64,000 nucleotides of DNA from assembly GCF_002198665.1 (NCBI RefSeq), contig NZ_MWLM01000072.1, positions 1 through 64,000 on the forward strand, given 5' to 3'. This document shows positions 1 through 9,165 of the stretch, piece by piece. The notes below the pieces were generated by a model that searched no databases, had not been told where the DNA came from, and was given only the letters and a program-made list of their open reading frames with translations. This DNA is from Novosphingobium sp. B 225. GTDB lineage: Bacteria; Pseudomonadota; Alphaproteobacteria; Sphingomonadales; Sphingomonadaceae. Position numbers and translations under genes: made by a program. Each line of letters begins with the position of its first letter. Positions within the stretch are counted from its first letter, which is position 1.

Positions 1-105
1 CCCGATGTTATCCATTACCCGCCAGCGTCCTTCTGCCATTTGGCCAATTGAAAGACGTTCATAGGCTTGGCGGGTTAAGATCGCTTAAATAGGCATAGCC
101 GCTTA
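1..105. other. Window edge, no gene recognised
   Basis: This stretch lies downstream of the minus-strand TIGR02186 gene. No frame on either strand gives a recognisable protein end, and no clear terminator hairpin was seen. It may hold the regulatory region of a gene outside the window. Confidence 0.3.
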
Positions 106-858
106 CTAAACCAGCGCGAACAGCCGCCCGGCCAAAAAGCCCATCGCCACCGAGATCGCCACGGCGAGCAGGCCATAGAAAAAGCCATAGTCATCCGCGA
201 ATTCAGCTGTGGCGCGTTCAAACCCGGTCTTCTTCACCTCTACCCTGCTAAGCGCGGAAGCGACCACGCGGCCGCGGGTGATCGCGAAGGTTTCAGCCGT
301 ATAAGTGCCGATCTGAACGCTGGATGGCAGTGCAATACGCGCCTGGTAGAGCACCTGCTCGCTCACTTTCACGCCCTTGGGATCATCCTTGTAGAGCCCG
401 TTTCGGCGCATCAGATCAACCAGCCCGGCGGAAAACCGCGCCTGCTCTTTCGGATCATAAGCTCCCACCGGGGACAGCTGCAGCCAGTTCAACCCCAGTT
501 CGTAAATCGCGGCGGTCTTGTCATCGACCATTTTTTCAATCGGACGGGACGAGGCCACTGCGAAAAAGCTGGGTGCGCTGCGGAATTCGGTGCTGGCGGC
601 ATTGACCCAGATCCCGACGATCCGCTGCTTTTCGCGCAAGGTGATCGATTGGGTTGGCCCCTTGAGCACGACGACAATATCATAGTCCTGGCCGGCGCGC
701 TGACCTTCCGGCGTCAGGATTGCCCCGAACAACAACAGTTCCGCACCGCGAAATCCCTGCCGCACCTGCACTTCGTGCTGCGAAATCTCAGGAACCAGAA
801 TTGGATCCCGCGCACCGGTGAGGAACAGCAGCGCCAAAAGAAGCAGCAAAGCCCTCAT
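106..858 (-). CDS. TIGR02186 family membrane-anchored protein
   Basis: 250 aa. The N-terminus is a signal peptide (about residues 1-16, Leu-rich). The body is a periplasmic domain, and a hydrophobic anchor lies near residues 226-247. The sequence fits the TIGR02186 family, which in alphaproteobacteria is usually paired with a TauE/SafE permease. That is the case here: the ATG overlaps the TGA of the upstream permease gene by 4 bp, so the two are probably translationally coupled. The biochemical role is unknown. By context (inference) it is a periplasmic partner in export of sulfite or another sulfur compound. Confidence 0.82.
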   Translation of the reverse strand: MRALLLLLALLFLTGARDPILVPEISQHEVQVRQGFRGAELLLFGAILTPEGQRAGQDYDIVVVLKGPTQSITLREKQRIVGIWVNAASTEFRSAPSFFAVASSRPIEKMVDDKTAAIYELGLNWLQLSPVGAYDPKEQARFSAGLVDLMRRNGLYKDDPKGVKVSEQVLYQARIALPSSVQIGTYTAETFAITRGRVVASALSRVEVKKTGFERATAEFADDYGFFYGLLAVAISVAMGFLAGRLFALV

Positions 859-1769
859 AACAGCGTCACCGTGTAAATCTCGTCCGGGCGCCAGCCCAGC
901 CCCAGCGCCATCCGCGCCGCGATCACCAGCACGATGGCCGCCAGGATGAACCGCAGCCGCTCCGCCGGAACCTTTTGTGCCAGCTGCGCGCCGATCTGCG
1001 CACCCGATACCGAACCGATCAGCAGCAGCACCGCCAGCACGATGTCCACCGCCTTGGTGGTCAGCGAATGCATCATGGTTGTGGCCATGGTCACGAACAG
1101 GATCTGGAACAGCGACGTCCCGACTACGACGTTGGCGCTCATCCCAAGGATATAAAGCATTGCCGGGACCAGCACGAAGCCGCCACCGATCCCCATCAGC
1201 ATCGTGAGAATGCCGGTAAACACCCCAAGCAAAAGCGGGGCAAGAGGCGAGATGTAGAGCCCCGAGCGATAGAACCGCCAGCGCAGCGGCAGACTGGCGA
1301 CCATCGGGTGGTGGCGGCGTTTGCGCGCGGGCAACGATACGCCGGTCTTCTGGGCCTGCAACGCCTGCCAGCTTTCGCGAGCCATGATCGTGCCGATCGA
1401 GCCGAGCAGCACAACGTAGAGCACGTTGATCACCACATCGATTTGCCCCAGCTCCTGCAGCACCCGGAACAGCCCGGCGCCCAGCAGGGTTCCGATCAGC
1501 CCGCCCGCCACCATGACCCCGCCCATCTGGTAATCGACCCCGCTGCGCTTCGAGTGCGCGAAAACGCCTGAAACGCTGGCTCCGGTCACCTGGCTGGCGG
1601 CGCTGGCAGCAGCAACGGTGGGGGGGATGCCATAGAAAATCATCAGGGGCGTGGTCAGGAACCCGCCGCCCACGCCAAACATGCCTGAAAGGATCCCCGT
1701 CAACGCCCCAAGCGCGACGATCACCAGGCCGTTCACCGACAGGTTGGCGATGGGCAGATAGACGTCCAT
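855..1769 (-). CDS. TauE/SafE family anion exporter (DUF81)
   Basis: 304 aa polytopic inner-membrane protein. The glycine-rich family motif occurs twice, GVGGGFLTTPLM near residues 32-43 and GIGGGFVLVPAM near 193-204, matching the two-repeat architecture of the family. A basic loop (about residues 148-167) separates the halves. The family exports sulfite, sulfoacetate or related organosulfur anions, but the substrate here cannot be read from sequence. The downstream TIGR02186 gene overlaps by 4 bp, forming a two-gene unit. Confidence 0.9.
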   Translation of the reverse strand: MDVYLPIANLSVNGLVIVALGALTGILSGMFGVGGGFLTTPLMIFYGIPPTVAAASAASQVTGASVSGVFAHSKRSGVDYQMGGVMVAGGLIGTLLGAGLFRVLQELGQIDVVINVLYVVLLGSIGTIMARESWQALQAQKTGVSLPARKRRHHPMVASLPLRWRFYRSGLYISPLAPLLLGVFTGILTMLMGIGGGFVLVPAMLYILGMSANVVVGTSLFQILFVTMATTMMHSLTTKAVDIVLAVLLLIGSVSGAQIGAQLAQKVPAERLRFILAAIVLVIAARMALGLGWRPDEIYTVTLL

Positions 1770-1818
1770 GTAGCGATTTGGCCTAGCCCAGCGCGGCGCC
1801 CGGGGAAAGCGAAAGCGC

Positions 1819-2994
1819 CTAAAAACCTGCGGAAATGGTCAAAGCCGGTCCGTTGTCCGGTGCGGCGCTGCCCGCCAGACGGAACCGCCAATCCGCTGAA
1901 AGCCGTCCACCCCCGGCACCCAGCGGGAAACCAAGCGTTGCCCCGGGCCCGGCATCGAGCCGACTGGCGCCCTTTTGCACCCCGCCCCACAATCCGCCGC
2001 CTACCCGCAATTCCGCCGGACCGAACCGCGCCACCGGGCGCTCAACCCGCAGCTGCCCATCGGCAAAAGGCGTAGCAAACTTTCCGCCAACATAGCCCGC
2101 TGCGCCATAGCTTTCCGCCCTGAACTGTCCCGGCAGCGGCACTGGGGCGAATTCACTGACCAGCATCGCGGCAGGTCGCAGCACTGTGCCGCCGGCCAGC
2201 CGGGTCACGCGCAGTTCGGCCATGGCGGCAACCGGCAAACCGGGGATCGGACGAAGCGAGAGTCCGGCAGCGGCCTCTTCATCATGCGGGCTGCGCGCCG
2301 CGCTGCTGACCCGCAGGTACGCCTTGGGCCGCAGTGAGCTCGCCGGTGCAAGCGAATACCGGATCACCGCGCCTGCCTGGCTGGCACCGTAGCTGGCCGG
2401 AGCACCGCCAAGCGGCCCTGCTCCGCTGCCGCCGCGGCGCAACAGCAACCAGGCGTCACCTGACCAGCGCCCGCCATCCGCCTGCGCCTTGGGTTTGGGC
2501 TTGGGCGGCGCCGCGCGAGCTTCAGGCGTGGCCTCGGGCGGCAGTGGCAATTGCGCCAGCGCGGCTAACCAGAGCAGCTGGTGCCCACCCGCCAACCGGG
2601 GCTTGCCGCGAAACGGGTTGGGCGCTTCTGGCTCAGCAATCGGATCGACCCGCGGACTGGGTTCGGCAATCGGTGCCAACACCACTGGCGGTAGATCAGC
2701 GGCGGCAGGGGATGATGCAGGGGTGGGCGTTGATGCCGCTGCGGTTCCAACGGGTGCTGCGCCCAGCAACTCCCTTGCCGCAAGGTTCTGCCCTGCCGAG
2801 GAGGGGAGCGCTGCGGCGTTCGCCAGACTGTCACCCTGATCAGGTACTGAACTGCTTACAGCCGCTTGAACCTGCGCGGCATCGCCGGGTTTGGTATCGG
2901 CAGCCTCAAGCAGCATCGCCCGCGCACCAATCCAGCTTGCCAGCAACAGCGCAAGGCTCAGCACCGGTTGACCTCTGGTGACGACGCGCTTCAT
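1819..2994 (-). CDS. Probable outer-membrane beta-barrel partner of the GT2 synthase (NfrA C-terminus-like)
   Basis: 391 aa. The chosen ATG (2994) overlaps the upstream GT2 stop by 4 bp; an ATG 25 codons upstream would run deep into that gene. There is an N-terminal hydrophobic segment (about residues 9-27), then a long low-complexity Ala/Pro/Ser region to about residue 200. The last 180 residues alternate polar and apolar residues, are Gly-rich, and end in Phe, the usual beta-barrel C-terminal signature. In the NfrA/NfrB system an inner-membrane GT2 enzyme works with an outer-membrane protein. Coupling to a GT2 gene suggests the same here, but the match to NfrA was made by eye only. Confidence 0.55.
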   Translation of the reverse strand: MKRVVTRGQPVLSLALLLASWIGARAMLLEAADTKPGDAAQVQAAVSSSVPDQGDSLANAAALPSSAGQNLAARELLGAAPVGTAAASTPTPASSPAAADLPPVVLAPIAEPSPRVDPIAEPEAPNPFRGKPRLAGGHQLLWLAALAQLPLPPEATPEARAAPPKPKPKAQADGGRWSGDAWLLLRRGGSGAGPLGGAPASYGASQAGAVIRYSLAPASSLRPKAYLRVSSAARSPHDEEAAAGLSLRPIPGLPVAAMAELRVTRLAGGTVLRPAAMLVSEFAPVPLPGQFRAESYGAAGYVGGKFATPFADGQLRVERPVARFGPAELRVGGGLWGGVQKGASRLDAGPGATLGFPLGAGGGRLSADWRFRLAGSAAPDNGPALTISAGF

Positions 2995-4421
2995 GCGTTG
3001 ACCCTGCGCAGCGGCAGCGCGGCGGCATGGGCACTTGCCGGGTGGGCCGCATGCTCGGTCTTGTCCCATACCACCCGCGCCCCGGCCAACGAGCGCAGAT
3101 AGGCGACCAGCGCGCGGCGTCCCGCCATGATCGCGATGACATTGCCGACCGGAATACGAAGCACCGCCAATACGCCTTCGGCTGGACCATATTCACGCGC
3201 GGTGAATGCGGCACGGCTGACAGCGCGCCAGATGAACCCGGCAAAGCTGATCGCGACCATCGCCTTGACCGGCGCAGACAGTGGCAAAACCGCGTGATAG
3301 CCAAAGCCCCTTTCGGCGATCATCAGCACTGCATCGATTGCGAGCAACAGATAGGCTGCGCAGAGCACCAGCGCCGTCAGCGGACCGCGCCGGTCGCGGA
3401 TCGCCATCCACAATTCGACCGGGCGCGATGTCCAGCCTTGGCGGTCCCAACTCTGAAAGGCAATTCCGTGCACCCAGCGGGTCTTCTGCCGTACGGCAGC
3501 GTCAAGCGTGGCGGGAAAATAGCTTCCGGTTGCGACCAGTGCACCATCCGCATCGCGCAAACGCAGAAAGGCGCTGCCCCGCCCTTCACGGGACAGTTCG
3601 ATCCCCAATTCATAATCTTCAGTCAGGCATTCGGGCGAGAACGGTCCATGGCTTGCTTCATCGCCGCGACGTTCAGCCAACCGTTGCAGCGCACCGCGGG
3701 CAAAGCCGCAACCGACCCCAGCAGCCGGGAGCGGTGCACCAAGCGCATTGCGCACGACCAGCGCCTTGGCATGGCTTTCCGTAAATTCATCTGCGTAATG
3801 CCCGCCGATCCAGCGGGCCTGGGGTTGGATCGCCGGGCGAACCGGCAATTGTACAAAATCAACCGCCCCCAACGCCGCATCGATCGCTTGCAGGGCGGCA
3901 GGGTGGACCATGTCTTCCGCGTCCTGCAGCAGCACCCCGCGAAACCGCATGGCATTGCGCGCTTCGTCATCGCACAGCGCACGGTAGAGCCGGTTGAGGC
4001 AATCGGCCTTGGTGGTTGGGCCCCTGGCACCATGCACCACCAGCCGCACGCGGGGATCGCAGCCAGCACCCTCCATCGCAGCGGCAAGGGTAGCGGCATC
4101 GTTGGCATAGCATCCAACATAAAGCCGCAAATCGCGCTGCGGCCAGGCATCCAGCGCATGCGCGATGGTGGTCGCAATCACACCTGCTTCGCGGTAAGCC
4201 GGGATCAGTACAGCGAGCGGCCCGGACAAGGGGTCACGGCCATAGCCTTGCGGCAAACGCTGCGTCGACGCGCGGCCTGTTGCCCGCAGCCACAGCCAGG
4301 CAAGATCAATCGCCAGCTCATCGGCGAGACCAAGTACAAACCAGAATGCCGCAAAGATCAGCAGCTCACGCTCGCACATGGCAAGCGCAGACACCAACTG
4401 CCCGATCAAAGCCTGATCCAT
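2991..4421 (-). CDS. Membrane GT2 glycosyltransferase, NfrB-like
   Basis: 476 aa. An N-terminal helix (about 18-42) precedes a GT2 domain starting at VLIPAYRE (71-78). The metal-binding acidic motif reads DAED (167-170), the catalytic acid is in LTEDYE (267-272), and the processive-synthase motif is QKTRW (312-316). Two or three further helices follow (about 343-400). The layout fits NfrB-type glycosyltransferases. It lacks the C-terminal MshEN/GSPII_E-N domain of E. coli NfrB, so the c-di-GMP sensor of that enzyme seems absent. The downstream beta-barrel-like gene overlaps by 4 bp, implying a two-protein envelope polysaccharide machine; the sugar is unknown. Confidence 0.8.
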   Translation of the reverse strand: MDQALIGQLVSALAMCERELLIFAAFWFVLGLADELAIDLAWLWLRATGRASTQRLPQGYGRDPLSGPLAVLIPAYREAGVIATTIAHALDAWPQRDLRLYVGCYANDAATLAAAMEGAGCDPRVRLVVHGARGPTTKADCLNRLYRALCDDEARNAMRFRGVLLQDAEDMVHPAALQAIDAALGAVDFVQLPVRPAIQPQARWIGGHYADEFTESHAKALVVRNALGAPLPAAGVGCGFARGALQRLAERRGDEASHGPFSPECLTEDYELGIELSREGRGSAFLRLRDADGALVATGSYFPATLDAAVRQKTRWVHGIAFQSWDRQGWTSRPVELWMAIRDRRGPLTALVLCAAYLLLAIDAVLMIAERGFGYHAVLPLSAPVKAMVAISFAGFIWRAVSRAAFTAREYGPAEGVLAVLRIPVGNVIAIMAGRRALVAYLRSLAGARVVWDKTEHAAHPASAHAAALPLRRVNA

Positions 4422-4535
4422 TCTGGCGAGAGCCCCCGTTCCGCACCCTCTTGAATAGGAAGCCTAGTCGCCTTGCCGGAGCGTGGCAACGCGCAACATT
4501 CAAAATGGTAAAAAGATCACAACTTACCGGATATT

Positions 4536-6296
4536 TCAGACCCCAATCGGGAACGGCAGCAACTGCTGGCCGACGCTTTTGGCTGCGGAATCGAGCCGGG
4601 TGCTGGCGTTGATCCCGCCCGGCAGCGCCCCGCCCAGAACCACGTTGATCGCGTGGATTCCGGGCAAGTCATAGATCGTGATTTCGGCCTTGGCGGGATC
4701 GGCGAACAGGTGCGCGAACCACTGCGCCAGCGCCGCCGGGGTCAAGGCGGCGCGGATCGCGGGCAAGTGGGCCGGATTGCGGGCGATAACGCCGACGTTG
4801 ACCGTCTCGCCCTTTTCCCCGCTGCGGGTGAAGGCGATCTGTTCCAGCGGCACCGGCGTGCCGGTGGTAGCAGGTGCAGGCGGTGCGGGCGGGCGGCTGC
4901 CGATGAGCAGTGGCACTCCCGCCGGACCCTGATCCGGGCAAGGCCGCGCGAACCCGTCCAGATCGACCAGGGCCGTCACACTTTCGCGCGGGATCAGGAA
5001 CGCGACCATGTGCAGCACCGGGGCGATCCCGCCGAACGGCACGATGCTGGTCCCCGGCGCCATCCCGCACAGCTGCGTGTGCAGTTCATAGGCAAAGATC
5101 CCCGCGCTCTGCTGGCTTTCGAAATCGGCGCTGATTTTCAGCAGCACTTCCATCACACTGTCAGGATCGGGCGCCCGCGCGCCGACGCTTTCGCCCGCAC
5201 CGATCAGCACCGTGTCCTTGCTGAGGAACCCCGGCATGTTGCGATCCCGCAGCAGCGCCGCCCCACGCGCAAAATGCGCCTCCGCCTGCTTGTTCGCCTT
5301 GGCAATCGCGCGCGGGCCGATCACCGGCTGATAACTGGTGACCCGCCAGCCGGAATCGAAGGTCGCGCAGACTTTCAGCGTGGGGGTGCGCGGATGGCCC
5401 TTCATCCCCGTTACCAGCACCCGGTCCTTGCCCTGCTGGGTCATGGTCACCGAAGTGAAATCGCAAACCACGTCGGGCACGATATAGGCCTGCGGATCGC
5501 TGGTTTCATACAGCAGCTGTTCGGCCACTGTCCCCACTGTCACCAGCCCGCCGGTGCCTTCACCCTTGGTGATCACGCAGGTGCCGTCGGCATGACACTC
5601 GGCGATCGGGAAGCCGATATAGTCCCAGCCTTCGACCTGATCCCAATCGGTATAAGTGCCGCCCGTGGCCTGCGCCCCGCATTCGATCAGATGGCCCACC
5701 AGCGTTCCGGCAGCAATCAGATCCCATTGCTCTGCCTTCCACCCAAATCGGTGGATCAGCAGCCCCAGCGCCAGCGCGGAATCGACCACCCGCCCGGTCA
5801 CGACAATATCAGCCCCGCCCGCCAGCGCCGCCGCGATCGGAAACCCGCCAAGGTAGGCGTTGATGCTGGTGACGCCGCTTTCGGGCAGCACATCCTCGCC
5901 CTCGATCCCCTTGATCCCGGCAAATTCACTCACCCGTTCCATCAGGCAATCGCCTGTCACCGCCGCAACTTTCAGATCCAGCCCGCGCCGCGCAATCTCC
6001 TCACGCAGCAGCGCGGCCAAAGCGCCGGGGTTGAGCGCCCCTGCATTGCTGACGATCTTCGTCCCCCGCCGCGCGATCTCATCCAGATGCGGGCCGATGT
6101 AGCGGGTCAGGAAATCGCCGGCATAGCCCTTGCCCGGGTCCGCGGCGCGCATCCGCCCGAACAGGCCCATCGCGCCCTCGGCAAGAAAGTCCATGATCAC
6201 TGCATCGACGCCTGCGGCCAGCAATTGCGGCACCGCAGTGATCGAATCGACCATGAACCCGCCGCCCCCGCCGATCCGGTAAATGTCTTGCGCCAC
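4536..6296 (-). CDS. AtuA family protein (DUF1446)
   Basis: 586 aa. The GTG at 6296 is chosen because GGGAGAGGAA lies just upstream and the family N-terminus begins directly after it (RIGGGGGF near residues 6-13). The protein resembles acyclic terpene utilisation AtuA proteins. AtuA belongs to the citronellol/geraniol degradation locus of Pseudomonas, but its catalytic role is unresolved. The other atu genes (carboxylase, geranyl-CoA enzymes) are absent here, so terpene use should not be assumed. It is transcribed divergently from the COQ4 gene across about 124 bp, a shared promoter region. Confidence 0.8.
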   Translation of the reverse strand: MAQDIYRIGGGGGFMVDSITAVPQLLAAGVDAVIMDFLAEGAMGLFGRMRAADPGKGYAGDFLTRYIGPHLDEIARRGTKIVSNAGALNPGALAALLREEIARRGLDLKVAAVTGDCLMERVSEFAGIKGIEGEDVLPESGVTSINAYLGGFPIAAALAGGADIVVTGRVVDSALALGLLIHRFGWKAEQWDLIAAGTLVGHLIECGAQATGGTYTDWDQVEGWDYIGFPIAECHADGTCVITKGEGTGGLVTVGTVAEQLLYETSDPQAYIVPDVVCDFTSVTMTQQGKDRVLVTGMKGHPRTPTLKVCATFDSGWRVTSYQPVIGPRAIAKANKQAEAHFARGAALLRDRNMPGFLSKDTVLIGAGESVGARAPDPDSVMEVLLKISADFESQQSAGIFAYELHTQLCGMAPGTSIVPFGGIAPVLHMVAFLIPRESVTALVDLDGFARPCPDQGPAGVPLLIGSRPPAPPAPATTGTPVPLEQIAFTRSGEKGETVNVGVIARNPAHLPAIRAALTPAALAQWFAHLFADPAKAEITIYDLPGIHAINVVLGGALPGGINASTRLDSAAKSVGQQLLPFPIGV

Positions 6297-6420
6297 GGCT
6301 GTTCCTCTCCCATTCTTGTCCGGCAAGGCCAGCACGGCCCGGCGCACGGGGCATCACCCGTTTGGATGATGCAGCATTGTCCCAGCCGCGCAAGGCTGCG
6401 ATTCTTGCGGGAGAGTAAAA

Positions 6421-7266
6421 ATGGCCGACGATGCCTATCTGTATCAGGGTGTGAACCAGCAGCAGACGATCAGCAGCGTGCTGGTCTCCTCGTCCAAATA
6501 CCTCAATTCTCCCAAGCTGCGCGATTGGGTCGCGCGTTCGCAGCTCAAAAAGGGCGGGCTCGATTTCCCCGGCCCGGCCGAGATGTACGAGCTGCTGCCG
6601 ATCCTTGACGAACTGCGCGATTTTGACCGGATCGAGGCGCTGTTCACCGAAGAACGCCGCACCAACCCCCGGCTGGACCAGTGGATCGGTGAAGGCTTCG
6701 TCTCCAGCTACAAGCTCGACGCCATGGCCGATCTGCCCGCAGACAGCATCGGCGGCACGCTCTACGCCGCGTGCAAAGCCGGCAATTACGGCCTGCAGAT
6801 CGTCCCCTGGACCCAGCCCAAGACCCAGTTCCAGTTCTTCAACATGCGCGCCGGGCAGACCCACGATTTCGAACACATCCTGTGCGGCGGCGGGTTCAAC
6901 TATCTGGGCGAATTGCTGCCCTACTGGATGCGCCTGTCCAACATTCACCGCTATGTCCAGAACGAAGAACTGGTCGGCGAGCTCAACCTGCTCTCCATCT
7001 TCGGCATGACCCGCATCCTCACCCGCTCCGTCCTGCACTACCCCGCGATCTGGCCCAAAGTGATCCAGTGCATCGAACACGGCCTCGCCATCGGCCGGGC
7101 GAGCGAGCCGCTGTGGATGGCGAAGTTCGAGGACGTCTGGCACCTGAGCGTCGCCGAAGCCCGCACTGCGCTGGGCGTGGTCGGCGCGGTCGATATCGAG
7201 AGCGAGAGCGAGGGGCTGATCTATGAAGGCAAGCTCCCTTATCCCATGGCCCAAGCAGCGGAGTAG
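6421..7266 (+). CDS. COQ4 family ubiquinone biosynthesis protein
   Basis: 281 aa. The COQ4 metal-binding motif HDxxH-x11-E is intact: His148, Asp149, His152 and Glu164. GGGAGAG precedes the ATG. In mitochondria COQ4 takes part in the C1 decarboxylation/hydroxylation step of coenzyme Q synthesis and helps organise the CoQ complex. Alphaproteobacterial homologues are common and often lie away from other ubi genes, as here. It lies divergent from AtuA and upstream of the TelA module, with 59 bp before the next gene. Confidence 0.88.
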   Translation: MADDAYLYQGVNQQQTISSVLVSSSKYLNSPKLRDWVARSQLKKGGLDFPGPAEMYELLPILDELRDFDRIEALFTEERRTNPRLDQWIGEGFVSSYKLDAMADLPADSIGGTLYAACKAGNYGLQIVPWTQPKTQFQFFNMRAGQTHDFEHILCGGGFNYLGELLPYWMRLSNIHRYVQNEELVGELNLLSIFGMTRILTRSVLHYPAIWPKVIQCIEHGLAIGRASEPLWMAKFEDVWHLSVAEARTALGVVGAVDIESESEGLIYEGKLPYPMAQAAE

Positions 7267-7325
7267 ACCCGCGAGCAAGTAGCTGATTAAACGCTTCTTA
7301 AGCACGTTGCCCTATCTCGGGGCCA

Positions 7326-8063
7326 ATGTCTCAGCCGCTTTCGCAACCTGCCGCGACGCCAGCTTCCGCTCCGACAGCGGAGCTGTACCACATCGACGGC
7401 CAGACCCTGGCCGCGTTCGATGCGGCGGTGAACCCGTTCGAGCTCGACAAACGGCTGCAGGACCAGATCGTCGGCAACGAACTGGGTGATTCCATGGCCG
7501 CGCTGGTCGATTCGCTGCGCAAACTCAGTTTCGAGCGACTGACCCGCAAGTTCGGCTGGCTCGACCGGCTGACCGGGGCCGACTTGCAGGCGCGGATCGA
7601 ATTCGATCTGGCTGCGCACTTCGTCTCGCAGCAAATCGACGCCGCCTATACCGCCGCCCGGCGAGCGCAGGCGATGCTGGAAACTCTGCACGGCGAGCGC
7701 ACGCGGCTGACGCAGCTTGCGCCCCGCCACGAGGAACTGCTGACCACCGCCGAAGCGCTACTGCGCGGGCAAAACCCGCAGGACGAATTCGTCGCCCGGT
7801 TTCAGCGCCGCGCGGCCAACCTAGCAGCCATGTGCAGCGCCAACCGGCTGAGCGAGGCGCAGCTTGACCTGACGATCAAATCACTCACCGCGCAGCTCGA
7901 CCGGTTCGGCGAACTGCGCAAGCTGCTGTTGCCGGCCTGGCAGCAGCACGCGCTGGCCATCGCCCAGGCGGCGAGCGGATCCACCGCAGAATACCAGGAA
8001 CTCAACCGTTTCCAGGCAGCCAGCACCGAGCTGGCCGAATGCCTGGACAAACAGGGGGCATAA
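7326..8063 (+). CDS. Uncharacterised alpha-helical protein, first gene of the TelA module
   Basis: 245 aa, not recognised as a named family. No signal peptide or transmembrane segment is visible, so it is probably cytoplasmic. It is mostly helical with heptad-like stretches. The segment FGWLDRLTGADL (near residues 77-88) followed by long helices loosely recalls the N-terminal part of TelA proteins, which would make it a TelA-like partner (weak inference). It ends 1 bp before the ATG of the TelA gene, so co-translation is likely. Confidence 0.7.
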   Translation: MSQPLSQPAATPASAPTAELYHIDGQTLAAFDAAVNPFELDKRLQDQIVGNELGDSMAALVDSLRKLSFERLTRKFGWLDRLTGADLQARIEFDLAAHFVSQQIDAAYTAARRAQAMLETLHGERTRLTQLAPRHEELLTTAEALLRGQNPQDEFVARFQRRAANLAAMCSANRLSEAQLDLTIKSLTAQLDRFGELRKLLLPAWQQHALAIAQAASGSTAEYQELNRFQAASTELAECLDKQGA

Positions 8064-8064
8064 C

Positions 8065-9144
8065 ATGGGTGCACTGACCAGGATCGAGCCGCACGACGCG
8101 GCGCCGCAAGGCATGGTCGATATGGCAGAGGCGCAAGCTCTGGCCGCGATGATCGACGTTACCTCGCCGCTGACCGTGGCCGGGTTCGGTCAGGAGATCG
8201 GCAAGACCGCGCGCGACTATTCCGACAGCCTGCTGAGCCAGGCGCGGTCCGGCGATCTTGACGAGATGGGCGGCAAGCTCAACGAAGTGGTCGTCGCCGC
8301 GCGCAGCTTCGATATCGACAGTTTCGACAACAAATGGGCGCGCGTGCCGCTGCTGGGCCCGGTAATCGCCGGGGTCGCCCGCACCAAGGCCCGCGCCGTC
8401 GCACAGTTCACCAGCCTTGAAGGGCAGGTCGAAAAGCTGATGACCGACGTCGAAACCGCCGAACGTCGCTTGACCGAACGCGCTGCCACGCTGGACGTGC
8501 TCTACAGTGGGGTCGAGGATGAATACCACAAGCTGGCCCTGCACGAAGCGGCCGCCAAGCTGCGGCTGGAAGCGCTGGGCGGCGAACTGGCCGCGCTGAC
8601 CGGCAACGATCCGGTGGTGGCTGAACAGCGCGCCGCGCTGGAATCCAGCCGGGTCGCTCTCGACAAGCGCGCCGCCGATCTGGAAGTGCTGCGCCACAGC
8701 GCGCTGCAAACCTTGCCGATGATCCGCATGATCCAGGCCAACAACATGGTCCTGATCGAAAAGTTCCAAACCATCCGCAACCTTACCGTTCCGGCCTGGA
8801 AGCGGGCGTTCATGATGGCGCTGGCGCTCAACGAACAGCGCGACGCGGTCAAGCTGGCCAACGATATCGACGATGCGACCAACTATTTCATGGTCCGCAA
8901 CAGCGAACTGCTTCACCAGAACGCGGTGTCCACAGCCAAGGCCAACCAGCGGCTGGTGATCGACGTCGAAACGCTGCGGACAGTCCACCAGAACATCGTC
9001 AAGACCCTGACCGACGTTCGCCAGGCGAATCTGGACGGCGCGACGATGCGGCAAAAGGCGTTGGTGGAACTGGGCGTACTGCGTCAGGAAATGCTGGGGG
9101 CAAGCGCCGCCGCAGCCGTGCAGACTATCCTGCCCAAGGCCTGA
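8065..9144 (+). CDS. TelA family protein (toxic anion resistance family)
   Basis: 359 aa, close to the usual family length. The C-terminal half carries the family signature: MIRMIQANNMVLIEKF near residues 220-235, then TVPAWKRAFMMALAL, then DDATNYFMVRNSELL, and a terminal helix with DVETLRTVHQNIVKTL. TelA proteins are soluble coiled-coil proteins linked to tellurite and cell-envelope stress phenotypes, mechanism unknown. There is no TerB, TerC or TerD gene nearby, so this is not a classical ter operon. A second, divergent TelA paralogue lies at 33319-34524. This copy is followed by three membrane genes that form one unit with it. Confidence 0.88.
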   Translation: MGALTRIEPHDAAPQGMVDMAEAQALAAMIDVTSPLTVAGFGQEIGKTARDYSDSLLSQARSGDLDEMGGKLNEVVVAARSFDIDSFDNKWARVPLLGPVIAGVARTKARAVAQFTSLEGQVEKLMTDVETAERRLTERAATLDVLYSGVEDEYHKLALHEAAAKLRLEALGGELAALTGNDPVVAEQRAALESSRVALDKRAADLEVLRHSALQTLPMIRMIQANNMVLIEKFQTIRNLTVPAWKRAFMMALALNEQRDAVKLANDIDDATNYFMVRNSELLHQNAVSTAKANQRLVIDVETLRTVHQNIVKTLTDVRQANLDGATMRQKALVELGVLRQEMLGASAAAAVQTILPKA

Positions 9145-9165
9145 TCGCCGCACCCGGCGTCCGTC

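Noticed and set aside
4653..6608. Long plus-strand open frame (651 codons) across AtuA
   Set aside because: It is antisense to AtuA, has Arg/Gln/His-rich composition with no motif, and results from high GC at third codon positions.
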